The translations under genes and the position numbers were made by a program. A DNA stretch of 64,000 nucleotides from NCBI GenBank assembly GCA_022824945.1, contig JAJDYX010000015.1, forward strand, positions 248,001 to 312,000, read 5' to 3'. The stretch's first letter is position 1; each line of letters opens with the position of its first letter. Source of the DNA: Candidatus Latescibacterota bacterium. Lineage in GTDB: Bacteria; Latescibacterota; UBA2968. Positions 17,833-26,303 of this stretch are shown here, piece by piece. Below the pieces are notes generated by a model. The model saw only the letters and a program-made list of their open reading frames with translations. It was not told the DNA's origin and searched no databases.

Positions 17833-18308
17833 GTTCCCTCCTGAGAGTTTCTCACTTTACCAGCCCGCAAACCGGGATGGCGAAAACAAACTGCTAAACC
17901 GAGCAATCCGAGAAGTGTCATCGTACCTGGTGCCAGCGACGGGGTGGCACCGCCCAGAGCTTCCCAAACAAGCTCAAGCCCACTGCGGGATGGATACATC
18001 TCCAACTCGAACTCGACGTTTCCCTTGTAGTGAAGCCACTGACCGACAAAACCCGAAACAACGAACAGCATCATCAAAATCTGAAAAAAGCGGACACTCA
18101 CCACGCCAGGCGCAACAAAGAGCCAGCCAGCGCACGGAAGTGCCGCCACAAAGAGCACGAGGGGCACCCACTGCCAGAAATCCTCCATATGTTCAAGCAG
18201 AACAAGCTCGGCTCCCGTGCCGACAATTCCCATTATCAAAATCGCGAGAACAAAACGCCGAATCAGGTCGGCGTCTTCTCTCCAAGATCGTTGGGTTGAA
18301 ATATCCAA
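17829..18308 (-). CDS. Four-helix membrane protein of unknown function
   Basis: A 159-aa protein with about four membrane segments: LAILIMGIVGTGAELVLL, VPLVLFVAALPCAGWLFVA, ILMMLFVVSGFVGQW and MTLLGLLGLAVCF. A soluble stretch with acidic residues lies between the third and fourth. I do not recognise the family. The start appears to be TTG at 18308 with AGGA upstream, which is uncertain. Its last four bases overlap the start of the HhH lipoprotein gene, so the two are an operon and may work together in the envelope. Confidence 0.7.
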   Translation of the reverse strand: MDISTQRSWREDADLIRRFVLAILIMGIVGTGAELVLLEHMEDFWQWVPLVLFVAALPCAGWLFVAPGVVSVRFFQILMMLFVVSGFVGQWLHYKGNVEFELEMYPSRSGLELVWEALGGATPSLAPGTMTLLGLLGLAVCFRHPGLRAGKVRNSQEGT

Positions 18309-18455
18309 AACGCATTCCTATTTTTTAGCACTAATCCTTAGACCACCCAATACGCCAGAACGTTCCCACCTATCATCCCACATCTAAACCTTTTATTTTT
18401 TTCATAGAGAATTATATTTAAACGTTCACCATTCATTCCCAAAAGGAGAACCACA

Positions 18456-18833
18456 ATGAAAAAACAACCCTTCACCAGCAAACGCGGCAACATCCCCAAA
18501 TTCCCCTACTCGCAAGCCATAATCTACGGCGACCTCATCTTCATCTCTGCTCAGCCCCCGGTTGATCCGGAAACCGATGAAATTGTCGGAGACGATGTCA
18601 AAACGCAAACCCGGTGCATACTCACCAATATCTCGGGCATACTCGAAGACGCGGGAACATCGCTCGATAACGTTCTAAAAGTAACAGTCATCCTCCAGGA
18701 CCGCTCTCTTTTCTCGGACTTCAACGACGCCTACGCCGAATTTTTCCCCGAAAACGCACCCACGCGCACACCCATCTTTGGCGACACCGGCGCACACCTC
18801 ATACTCCTCGACGTCATTGCGGGGATGGAGTAA
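18456..18833 (+). CDS. RidA/YjgF/Rid family protein
   Basis: A 125-aa member of the Rid family (reactive imine/enamine deaminases). It has the usual PYSQAIIYGDLIFISAQPPVDPETDEIVG N-terminal half, the QT-containing helix and the Arg of PTRTPIFG. The usual E-I-E-A motif after it is replaced by LLDVIAGM, so canonical RidA activity is not certain. AAGGAGAACCACA precedes the ATG. It converges on pdxA, with a 20-bp overlap of the two 3' ends. Confidence 0.85.
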   Translation: MKKQPFTSKRGNIPKFPYSQAIIYGDLIFISAQPPVDPETDEIVGDDVKTQTRCILTNISGILEDAGTSLDNVLKVTVILQDRSLFSDFNDAYAEFFPENAPTRTPIFGDTGAHLILLDVIAGME

Positions 18834-19842
18834 TCTGAACCGCCAACTTACTTCCCACGCGAATCGCCTGCAACATATTCACGGCTTTGGCAACGCCCTT
18901 GCCCGCGATATCATAAGCCGTACCGTGATCCACAGACGCCCGCACAATTGGCAGACCCAGAGTCACGTTGACAGCCTCGTCAAACGCCACCAATTTTGCG
19001 GGCACATGGCCTTGATCGTGATACATCGCCACCACGCCATCGTATATTCCGTTGTAGGCCTTCAAAAAAGTCGTATCCGCAGGCAGAGGACCGTCAATGC
19101 GCCAGCCTTCGCTCAAAGCCTTTTCAACTGCGGGATGGATGATCTCCGCATCTTCGCTACCAAACAAGCCATTTTCACCTGCGTGTGGATTTAACCCACA
19201 TACCGCAATCCTCGGCTCTATCTTGTCCAGACCAACCAGCACATCTCGGGTCAGCCGAACCGTATCGTAAATCAGATCAACCGTAAGCCTATCGGGAACC
19301 TCGTGCAACGCAATATGTCCCGTCACATGCGACACAGTCAGGCGCTCAGATGTCAGCATGAGATGTGCGCGCGCTGCGCCCGATTTCTCAGCCAACAATT
19401 CCGTATGCCCCGCGTAGGGATAACCCGCCAGATTCATCGCCTCCTTATTCAAAGGCGCCGTCACAATACCGTCAATGCGATCCGCCATCGCCAGATCAAC
19501 CGCGTGAATCACCCACTCAGCCGCTGATCTTCCCGCCTCATAACACACCTCGCCCATAGCAATCTGATCTATATCCACATCCACCGGACACCAGACATCA
19601 ACACACCCAAACTCACACGCACCATCTTCGGGCCGATCCACCACCCGCACATCCAATTGCACACCGGCCATAGCCATATCGCGTTTCAATATTTCCGGGT
19701 GCCCAATAATTAGTGGTCTGCACACGCGATAGCTTTCCTCCTGTGCCAGAGCCTTCAAAATCACTTCCGGTCCTATACCACACGGATCGCCCATCGTAAT
19801 GCCCATCAGCGGGCGTTTGTCCAAACTGTCGTTATCAATCAT
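18814..19842 (-). CDS. pdxA: 4-hydroxythreonine-4-phosphate dehydrogenase (PdxA)
   Basis: A 342-aa NAD-dependent dehydrogenase of vitamin B6 synthesis. It begins with MGITMGDPCGIGPEVILKAL and contains VTAPLNKEAMNLAGYPYAGHTELLA, the metal-ligand region VSHVTGHIAL and YHDQGHVPAKL, then GLPIVRASVDHGTAYDIAGKG near the C-terminus. These are diagnostic for PdxA. The ATG at 19842 was preferred over a TTG five codons upstream. PdxA2-type paralogues act in other pathways, so the exact substrate depends on whether another pdxA exists in the genome. Confidence 0.93.
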   Translation of the reverse strand: MIDNDSLDKRPLMGITMGDPCGIGPEVILKALAQEESYRVCRPLIIGHPEILKRDMAMAGVQLDVRVVDRPEDGACEFGCVDVWCPVDVDIDQIAMGEVCYEAGRSAAEWVIHAVDLAMADRIDGIVTAPLNKEAMNLAGYPYAGHTELLAEKSGAARAHLMLTSERLTVSHVTGHIALHEVPDRLTVDLIYDTVRLTRDVLVGLDKIEPRIAVCGLNPHAGENGLFGSEDAEIIHPAVEKALSEGWRIDGPLPADTTFLKAYNGIYDGVVAMYHDQGHVPAKLVAFDEAVNVTLGLPIVRASVDHGTAYDIAGKGVAKAVNMLQAIRVGSKLAVQITPSPQ

Positions 19843-19855
19843 AAAACAATCCAAC

Positions 19856-19883
19856 AAAAAAGTGGCGGCCTTAAAACCGCCAC
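19856..19883 (-). terminator. Intrinsic terminator downstream of the RND/small-membrane-protein unit
   Basis: On the minus strand GTGGCGG (19877-19883) pairs with CCGCCAC (19862-19868) across an 8-nt loop, followed by a run of six T. It ends the transcript of the 29-aa gene just upstream and lies before the pdxA start. Confidence 0.8.
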
Positions 19884-19888
19884 AATCG

Positions 19889-19978
19889 TTATTTCTTCTT
19901 TTTTGCTTGCCACCTTACCAGCAAAGCAGCAAGCCCACACAGGCCCGTTACTACGATCATGCCAATGACTGTTTCCAT
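19889..19978 (-). CDS. 29-aa single-pass membrane peptide
   Basis: A short frame preceded by a perfect AGGAGG. The peptide is METVIGMIVVTGLCGLAALL followed by VRW and a QAKKKK tail: one membrane helix with a positively charged cytosolic end. It lies between the 79-aa membrane protein and a strong terminator, so it would be the last gene of the RND transcript. I recognise no family. Small single-pass peptides can modulate RND pumps (AcrZ is the known example), but here this is only an analogy. Confidence 0.55.
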   Translation of the reverse strand: METVIGMIVVTGLCGLAALLVRWQAKKKK

Positions 19979-19989
19979 TACGCATCCTC

Positions 19990-20229
19990 CTACAGAAAGG
20001 TTAAAATATAAAGCGCGAAAAGAATGCATAACGCGCCCAAGCCAACGCCCAGAGCAACCATAACAATATACGAAAATGGTGCATCAATCCGCAAGAGGGG
20101 GGCAATCACACCACCTACAATCCATGCTATCCCAATGCCTTTTAGAGTATCTGCTAACAGCTTGATTTGATCGTTACTCAATTTCACCACAGAATCTTCC
20201 CGGGTCTCATACCCTCGGACATCAATCAT
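19990..20229 (-). CDS. 79-aa two-helix membrane protein
   Basis: The start at ATG before IDVRGYETRED gives a soluble N-terminal helix (VVKLSNDQIKLLADTLK) and two membrane segments (IGIAWIVGGVIAPLL and YIVMVALGVGLGALCILFALYIL). The gene overlaps the 3' end of the RND permease gene by 8 bp, which supports coupled expression. No family was recognised. Confidence 0.6.
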   Translation of the reverse strand: MIDVRGYETREDSVVKLSNDQIKLLADTLKGIGIAWIVGGVIAPLLRIDAPFSYIVMVALGVGLGALCILFALYILTFL

Positions 20230-23200
20230 CGTCAGCTGTATCATAAGCCTCATCCCTCGCGCGAGAGGCAAACACACCAGCACCCAAACGCCGAATTGCC
20301 AGACGCAAATCGTCGAGCAAGGTATAAAACAGTGGCACGACCAGCAACGTCAGGAATGTCGAGGCAAACAGCCCGCCCATCATCGTGCGCCCCAAAGGCG
20401 CATAAGACGTACCCATTGCATTGCTATCGCCCACAGCCATGGGCAGCAAGCCAAATACTGTTGTAAACGTCGTCATCAAAATGGGACGAAAGCGATTGTG
20501 ACCCGCTTCCATAATGGCATCAAAGCGATTCATGCCATCGGCACGCAAGCGATTGATCATATCCACCAGCACAATCGCGTTATTCACCACCACCCCAATC
20601 AACACAATCACCCCCACAGACGCCATCCTATCCATAGGCGTGTCTGTCAAATACAGCGTCCAGTAAACACCCAAAAAAGAAAATGGAATTGAAAAAAGCA
20701 CTGAAAACGGCAAAATAAATGACTCGAACAAAATGCCCATCAACAAAAACACACACGTCACCGCCATCACAATTCCCAGTTGTTCAGAGGCTTCGTCCTC
20801 TCTAAGTTGCTTGAAACTCTCTCCCTTATCCCACGAATACCCGCGGGGCAACTCGAGGCCAGCCATCACTTTGTCAATCTCCTCAGCCAGACCTCTGATA
20901 TCTCCCCGCGTCGTATAAGCCCTGACACGCAACTTGACCTTGCCATCGTACCGCGCAATGCGCCCCATCCCCCGCGAGACCTGGAAGAAGGCGACTTCGC
21001 TCAAAGCCACTTCTGTACCTTCGTCGGTCTCAAACGGAAAATTGCGCAACTGATTCAAATTTTGTCGATCTGTCCTCTCCAAAAAAAGCCGCACCCGCAC
21101 CTCGCCGTCATCGGACTTAAAACGGGGCAACGACACCCCTTGCAGACCATAAGAAATATAGCGCGCAACATCCCGCACAGAAATCCCAAGTCGTGTCGCT
21201 CGCTCCCGATCAATCACGACCCGCACCTCGTCATCGGCAAGTTCCAAATCCGTATCAACGCCGACGAGAGACGGGATTTGCCTCAAGCGTCGCTCCACCT
21301 CATCGACGAGACTGACCAAAACCTCGGTATCATCGCCTACCAGATAAATTGACACGCCCGGATCACTACCACCGCCCTCATTTCTAGCCCCTTCCACGGA
21401 ATGCTGCACCCCCACATATCTGGGCATATTTTTGCTAATATCTTCCGCGACTTCAGTTCGTTCCATTGGCCCAGCAATGGGTATCCCCAGAGCATTGCGC
21501 GTATTTTTGTACGCCACATACCACCACGGATCATCGCTCTTGGCTGGCATATACAAGCTCAGATTACCATAGCCAGGTCGATAATAAACGCGCAAGATTT
21601 CATAGCCGTATTTTTCGCGCCGCGCCTCCAAAAATTCCTCGACCTCCCCCACAATCGCTTCGGTTTCTTCTGGCGAAAAGTGACGCGGCAACCTCAACCG
21701 CACATCCAAATCGTTAAACGCGCCACCGGAGTGGCGACCTGCGCGCTTCAGATTATCCATGGGATACATCGTCGTTGCCGCAAGTGCCAGCGCGATCAAC
21801 ACCGCGTCCCGGCGGTGTCTCAATGTCCAACTCAACATGCGCGCATAAATTTCTCGCGCCTTCACAATAATTTTGGAAGTGGGACGCACCCGCCCCTTGC
21901 CCAAGCGCACCGACGCCAGGGGAATAAACAACAGCGCCACAAACAGCGACCCCACCAGAGCCACCCCAACCGGAACGCCCATGCGCGTCATGTAAAAAGT
22001 CATAAACATATTGCCGCTAAACAACATCAAAGGCAAAAATACCACCACCGTCGTAAACGTCGCCATAGTAATGGCCTGCCCCACCTCGCTCGCGCCAAAG
22101 ATAGCGGCATCTTCAGGCACCTCACCATTGCCCCGCCGCCGATAAATATTCTCCAAAATCACTATGGCATTATCCACAACCAGCCCAATCCCAACCATAA
22201 GCCCCATCATAGTCACCACATTGAGCGACCAGCCGATAAAATACAACGCGGTCATCGCAATCATCACACACAGCGGAATAGCCAATGTAATAATGGCCGT
22301 CATCCGCACGGTACGCAAAAAGAACAACAACACCAGCGCGGCAAATAACCCGCCCCAAAGCCCGGTTTCCTGAAGATTGCGAATCGATTCCTTAACAAAA
22401 AATCCCTGATTGAACATCACCTGAAACGACATCTGCCCGGCCATGCGCGGATCTTCTTCGATAGCTTTCAATTTTGCCACAACTCGATCGGTCACATCCA
22501 CGATATTTGCACCCGACTCCTGTTTGACGCCAAAACTCATACCTCTTTTGCCATCAATGCGCTGTATCCACGATTTTTCGGGCACCTCGAAAACCACCGA
22601 AGCCACATCGCTCAGGCGCACCTTGCCAGCCCGCGATTGAATCTGGATATCTTCAATTTCCCGCAACGTGACATACTGCGCCAGCGACCGCACGTAAAAT
22701 TTCTTTGTGCCTTCGCGCACATAGCCCCCGGCAAGCGCAAAATTGTCGCTCCTCAAGGTCGAAACAATCTCGCCAATGCGCACACCGCGCGCCCTCATGC
22801 GCTCTTGATCCACCTCCACCATCACTTCCTTGCGATCTGCACCAAAAATATCCACGCGCCCAACCCCATCCACGCGCTCCAAAGGATATTGCACAAAGGT
22901 CTCGATAAACTGAAAGGGTTCTGTAATGGCCGAGTCAATCGACACAGCTACATACATAACAGACTTCGAATCCTGATCGTATTTGTGAATACGCACCTCG
23001 TCTCGCGCCTCTTCCGGCAGCAAGGGCTTGAGGCGCTCGAGCCGATCTGAAACCTGATTGTACGCAGCCACCATATCTGTATATTGGTGAAATTCCATAT
23101 GCACACGTGCACCCCGAGAGCTGTAGCTACGCATGGTCTTAATACCCTTTACGGTACGCAGCGTCTCTTCCAGCGGCAGGGTAATCTCTTGTTCGGTCTC

Positions 23201-23389
23201 CTGCGGAGAGGCATTGCGATACCCAATGGACACAGCCAAAAAGGGCGGCGTCAAACCATCGGGCATCATCTCGACGGGCATGCGAAGATATGCCACCGCC
23301 CCCAGCACCAACAGCGCGACAAGGCACATGGTAACAGAAACGGGTCGCAACACCGAAATACGCGGTAAAAGAGAAGATTTGGAATTCAT
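20222..23389 (-). CDS. RND-family efflux permease (HAE-type), no adaptor nearby
   Basis: A 1055-aa transporter with the two-fold RND architecture. N-terminal helix SVTMCLVALLVLGAVAYLRMPVEMMPDGLTPP; TM4 with GIGLVVDNAIVILENIYRR carrying the proton-relay Asp; the second half has LIGVVVNNAIVLVDMINRLR. The large periplasmic loops are shorter in the porter region than AcrB but full length overall. No membrane-fusion or TolC gene adjoins it; instead two tiny membrane proteins follow. A good promoter lies upstream at 23434-23462. The substrate is unknown. Confidence 0.92.
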   Translation of the reverse strand: MNSKSSLLPRISVLRPVSVTMCLVALLVLGAVAYLRMPVEMMPDGLTPPFLAVSIGYRNASPQETEQEITLPLEETLRTVKGIKTMRSYSSRGARVHMEFHQYTDMVAAYNQVSDRLERLKPLLPEEARDEVRIHKYDQDSKSVMYVAVSIDSAITEPFQFIETFVQYPLERVDGVGRVDIFGADRKEVMVEVDQERMRARGVRIGEIVSTLRSDNFALAGGYVREGTKKFYVRSLAQYVTLREIEDIQIQSRAGKVRLSDVASVVFEVPEKSWIQRIDGKRGMSFGVKQESGANIVDVTDRVVAKLKAIEEDPRMAGQMSFQVMFNQGFFVKESIRNLQETGLWGGLFAALVLLFFLRTVRMTAIITLAIPLCVMIAMTALYFIGWSLNVVTMMGLMVGIGLVVDNAIVILENIYRRRGNGEVPEDAAIFGASEVGQAITMATFTTVVVFLPLMLFSGNMFMTFYMTRMGVPVGVALVGSLFVALLFIPLASVRLGKGRVRPTSKIIVKAREIYARMLSWTLRHRRDAVLIALALAATTMYPMDNLKRAGRHSGGAFNDLDVRLRLPRHFSPEETEAIVGEVEEFLEARREKYGYEILRVYYRPGYGNLSLYMPAKSDDPWWYVAYKNTRNALGIPIAGPMERTEVAEDISKNMPRYVGVQHSVEGARNEGGGSDPGVSIYLVGDDTEVLVSLVDEVERRLRQIPSLVGVDTDLELADDEVRVVIDRERATRLGISVRDVARYISYGLQGVSLPRFKSDDGEVRVRLFLERTDRQNLNQLRNFPFETDEGTEVALSEVAFFQVSRGMGRIARYDGKVKLRVRAYTTRGDIRGLAEEIDKVMAGLELPRGYSWDKGESFKQLREDEASEQLGIVMAVTCVFLLMGILFESFILPFSVLFSIPFSFLGVYWTLYLTDTPMDRMASVGVIVLIGVVVNNAIVLVDMINRLRADGMNRFDAIMEAGHNRFRPILMTTFTTVFGLLPMAVGDSNAMGTSYAPLGRTMMGGLFASTFLTLLVVPLFYTLLDDLRLAIRRLGAGVFASRARDEAYDTADDD

Positions 23390-23433
23390 GGCAAATTCAA
23401 TAGTTAGTTATCGCCACCAGAGTATTGCTCTTA

Positions 23434-23462
23434 ATTATCGAAGATTTACACAAATTTGGCAA
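23434..23462 (-). promoter_or_regulatory. Sigma70-like promoter for the RND permease gene
   Basis: On the minus strand TTGCCA (23457-23462) and GATAAT (23434-23439) are 17 bp apart. They lie about 45 bp upstream of the permease ATG. Confidence 0.55.
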
Positions 23463-23517
23463 ACAAAGTTTGCAATGCTCTATCAGTCAAAATTAAAACG
23501 TCTTCTGCTAATTTGGG

Positions 23518-23545
23518 TTGCATTTTAATATGTAAAGCCTATAAT
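23518..23545 (+). promoter_or_regulatory. Sigma70-like promoter for the PhyH-lipoprotein unit
   Basis: TTGCAT (23518-23523) and a perfect TATAAT (23540-23545) are 16 bp apart, about 70 bp before the PhyH start. It is back to back with the RND promoter. Confidence 0.55.
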
Positions 23546-23612
23546 TATAAATTGAAAACCAACTCCCTCGCAAACAAATCGCCCAAATCCCTCATTACTC
23601 CAGGAGCAGGCC

Positions 23613-24635
23613 ATGACTGACCAGATTGTAGAATTGCGCGTATCCAACGACGCGATTGACGATTCGGAAGAGTTGCGGCGGCGCATCCGTGAAGAAGGCT
23701 ACCTCTTCTTCCGCAAATTGCAGAACCCGGACAAACTCTGGGATTTGCGGCGACAAATGCTCAACAAAATGACACCCTGGCTCGTCGAGGGAACCGATCC
23801 CATAGATGGCATTGCCGATATTTCCAGGCAATGTACCGAAGGCGACCCCGAATACACCGACGTATATCACGAAGTGTACAAACTCCAGGCCTTTCACCGC
23901 ATTGCCCATGAACCAGAAGTACTCGACCTGCTCAAAAAAGTAATAGACGGTCCTGTTTTCCCCCATCCGCACAAAGTCGCTCGCCTGTGGTTTCCCAAAT
24001 ACACGGCACACACCACACCGATTCACCAGGACTTCGTACACTTTCAGGGCAACTTCGACACCTACACCTGCTGGGCGCCTGTTGGCGACTGTCCCATTGA
24101 ACTCGGTGGCCTCGCCGTGCTGCCCGGCTCTCACAGAATCAATGCCGTCATGGAACACCACTTCTCCCTGGGCGCGGGTAGCCTGTGCATCCACACCGAC
24201 GAATTGGAAGGCCAATGGCACAGCACCAACTACGAAATCGGCGACACCCTCATCTTTCCCGCACTCACAGTACATCAAGCCCTGCCAAACCTCACCGAAG
24301 ACCGCCTTCGCGTCTCCCTCGACAACCGCTATCAAAAACTCGGTGATACCCTGTCTGAGCACATGCTCGAACCCCATCTGAACATCTTTAACAATCTCAC
24401 CTGGGAAGACGTGTACAAAGACTGGGAAACTGACGGCCTCAAATACTACTGGAAAAACCAGGACAATCGCATCATACCCCGCGACCACAGCTATTCGGAG
24501 AAAGGTTTCGCAGAAGCCCTCGAACTGGCTAAAGCGGGAGATGAACGCGCGTATATTGCTATGAATCGCGCCATACGACGCGATCCCAACTCACCTCAGG
24601 CTAAAGCTGCCAGAAAAGCCCTAACACCTGCTTGA
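23613..24635 (+). CDS. Phytanoyl-CoA dioxygenase (PhyH) family protein
   Basis: A 340-aa Fe(II)/2-oxoglutarate oxygenase. The iron-binding HxD is in TTPIHQDFVHFQGN and the distal His in PALTVHQALPN, with an Arg-containing DRLRVSLDNRYQ strand behind it for 2-oxoglutarate. GGLAVLPGSHRIN is the usual loop between the two. The ATG follows CAGGAGCAGGCC. About 40 bp later comes the first of two related lipoproteins on the same strand. It shares the fold with the 4652-5560 protein but differs widely in sequence, so the two are not recent copies. Confidence 0.9.
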   Translation: MTDQIVELRVSNDAIDDSEELRRRIREEGYLFFRKLQNPDKLWDLRRQMLNKMTPWLVEGTDPIDGIADISRQCTEGDPEYTDVYHEVYKLQAFHRIAHEPEVLDLLKKVIDGPVFPHPHKVARLWFPKYTAHTTPIHQDFVHFQGNFDTYTCWAPVGDCPIELGGLAVLPGSHRINAVMEHHFSLGAGSLCIHTDELEGQWHSTNYEIGDTLIFPALTVHQALPNLTEDRLRVSLDNRYQKLGDTLSEHMLEPHLNIFNNLTWEDVYKDWETDGLKYYWKNQDNRIIPRDHSYSEKGFAEALELAKAGDERAYIAMNRAIRRDPNSPQAKAARKALTPA

Positions 24636-24677
24636 TCGACAGTATTTTCACATAACACTTTTCCCATGGAGGGTTCT

Positions 24678-26285
24678 ATGTTTAAACACATTCGCAGTAT
24701 TATTGTCATAGCTCTCGCCGCAGGACTGATGTGGAACTGCGGCGGAGAGCGCGTCACACAATCAGAAGTCGGAACAGAGGAACAGATTGGACGTCCCCTG
24801 AGCAAATTAGCAGTGCACGAAGATGCGGTACAGGCTGTCGTCATGGTCATATTGCATCAAGAGGACGCACCAGTAAGCGGTGCAACTGTAGAATTTTCTC
24901 GCTCCATTGCAGGACAGGCTCCCGACTATCGGTGGTCGGGCACAACCGCTGACAATGGTCGGGCATGGGTGGAAATCACATCGGGCAATGGCTATTACCA
25001 GGCGCGTGCTTCACAGGACGGGGTCGAGATCGGTTCCTGGTCCAGCATTCCAATCAACGCGGGCTACGAGTTCATGCTCGATTTGCCCATCGGTAGAAAA
25101 GCACAGGTGACCGGTTCATCCATGCGCTCTTTAGTCACGATTAACGAGGGCGAAGCCATACAAATCCGCTCGTTGCTCGCGCATACCATCGCGACATCGC
25201 TTGGTGTGCCGTCGCGGAACGCCGTTGAGTTAGCCGTACAAGACTTCGGCATGATCCACGGTCACGAGGTCGAACTCGGCGAGCCAATAGACGGCGGATG
25301 TGGGCCAGATGGCGGCCGCATGGGTGCAGAGCAGATTATCGCCGACTCGCAGGTACTCGGCGTCATCGGCACGAATTGCTCGGGTGCGGCAGTGGCGGCC
25401 TCACCGGTGATCAGCGAGGCGGGTCTGGTAATGATCTCGCCATCTAACACCTCGCCGGCACTTACGTCCGACCTCGCAGGCAACGCGAGTCCCAACTATC
25501 ATCCCGGCTATTTTCGCGTTGCGGTCAACGACCTCTATCAGGCGAACGCAGTAGCCGACTTCGCATACAATGAATTGGGCCTGCGGCGCATGGCCGCCCT
25601 CGACGATGGCGATCCATATACCATGGGCCTCACCATCGCATTTGGCAATGCGTTTAGCGCCATCGGCGGCGAGGTCGTAGCCACCGCCACGATCGCAAAA
25701 GGGCAGACGGACATGACAGCCGTCCTCACGGAATTTGCAGCAGCCACACCAGACGGCATCTTCTTCCCGCTCTTCGATATAGAAGGCATACCTTTTGCCA
25801 AGCAGGCGCGGGAACACGACAGCCTGAAAGACGCGACACTCATCACGGGTGCGGCTCTCCTCGATTCAAAATTTCTCGCCACACCGCAGTCAGAGGGTGT
25901 TTACGCTGCAGGACCGGAGGCAGACCTCGGCTCAAATGTCAATGCTGTAACCGGCAAGAGCGTAGATGAAGCGCTCGCCGCGTATGAAGCCGCGTATGGC
26001 GGGTTTCCAATCACGCCTTACTGGGCGCACTCTTACGACGCCACAACGCTACTGCTCAACGCCATTGAGATTGTCGCAGGCGAAGCGGGCGGGAAATTGT
26101 ATGTAGATCGCGCCGCACTGCGCAGGCAACTCCACGCGACATCCGGTTTTCAGGCCCTCATCGGTACACTCAACTGCGACGAATTTGGAGACTGTGGCAC
26201 CGGGCGCATAAACATCTATCACCACACAGATTTGAACATCACAGACCCCGCAAAATTGCCCGTAGTCTATCGGTTCTCGCCGTAA
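24678..26285 (+). CDS. Lipoprotein: N-terminal Ig/CarboxypepD-like module plus LivJ-type ligand-binding domain
   Basis: A 535-aa lipoprotein. Residues 1-19 are a signal with lipobox (AGLMWNC). Residues about 45-130 form a beta-rich module (APVSGATVEFSRSIAG...GNGYYQARASQDG) like a carboxypeptidase-regulatory or Ig-like fold. From about 155 on there is a periplasmic-binding-protein type I domain of the LivJ/branched-chain amino-acid type: EPIDGGCGPDGGRMGAEQII, GVIGTNCSGAAVAASPVI, MISPSNTSPALT and YDATTLLLNAIE. No permease or ATPase genes follow. The start is the ATG after GGAGGGTTCT; an upstream in-frame ATG contains the Shine-Dalgarno. The N-terminal 130 residues recur in the next gene. Confidence 0.85.
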   Translation: MFKHIRSIIVIALAAGLMWNCGGERVTQSEVGTEEQIGRPLSKLAVHEDAVQAVVMVILHQEDAPVSGATVEFSRSIAGQAPDYRWSGTTADNGRAWVEITSGNGYYQARASQDGVEIGSWSSIPINAGYEFMLDLPIGRKAQVTGSSMRSLVTINEGEAIQIRSLLAHTIATSLGVPSRNAVELAVQDFGMIHGHEVELGEPIDGGCGPDGGRMGAEQIIADSQVLGVIGTNCSGAAVAASPVISEAGLVMISPSNTSPALTSDLAGNASPNYHPGYFRVAVNDLYQANAVADFAYNELGLRRMAALDDGDPYTMGLTIAFGNAFSAIGGEVVATATIAKGQTDMTAVLTEFAAATPDGIFFPLFDIEGIPFAKQAREHDSLKDATLITGAALLDSKFLATPQSEGVYAAGPEADLGSNVNAVTGKSVDEALAAYEAAYGGFPITPYWAHSYDATTLLLNAIEIVAGEAGGKLYVDRAALRRQLHATSGFQALIGTLNCDEFGDCGTGRINIYHHTDLNITDPAKLPVVYRFSP

Positions 26286-26303
26286 ATTTTTTTGGAGGAC
26301 TTC

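Noticed and set aside
21401..22348. Plus-strand open frame of about 315 codons opposite the RND permease
   Set aside because: His/Asn/Arg-rich translation with no domain; antisense shadow.
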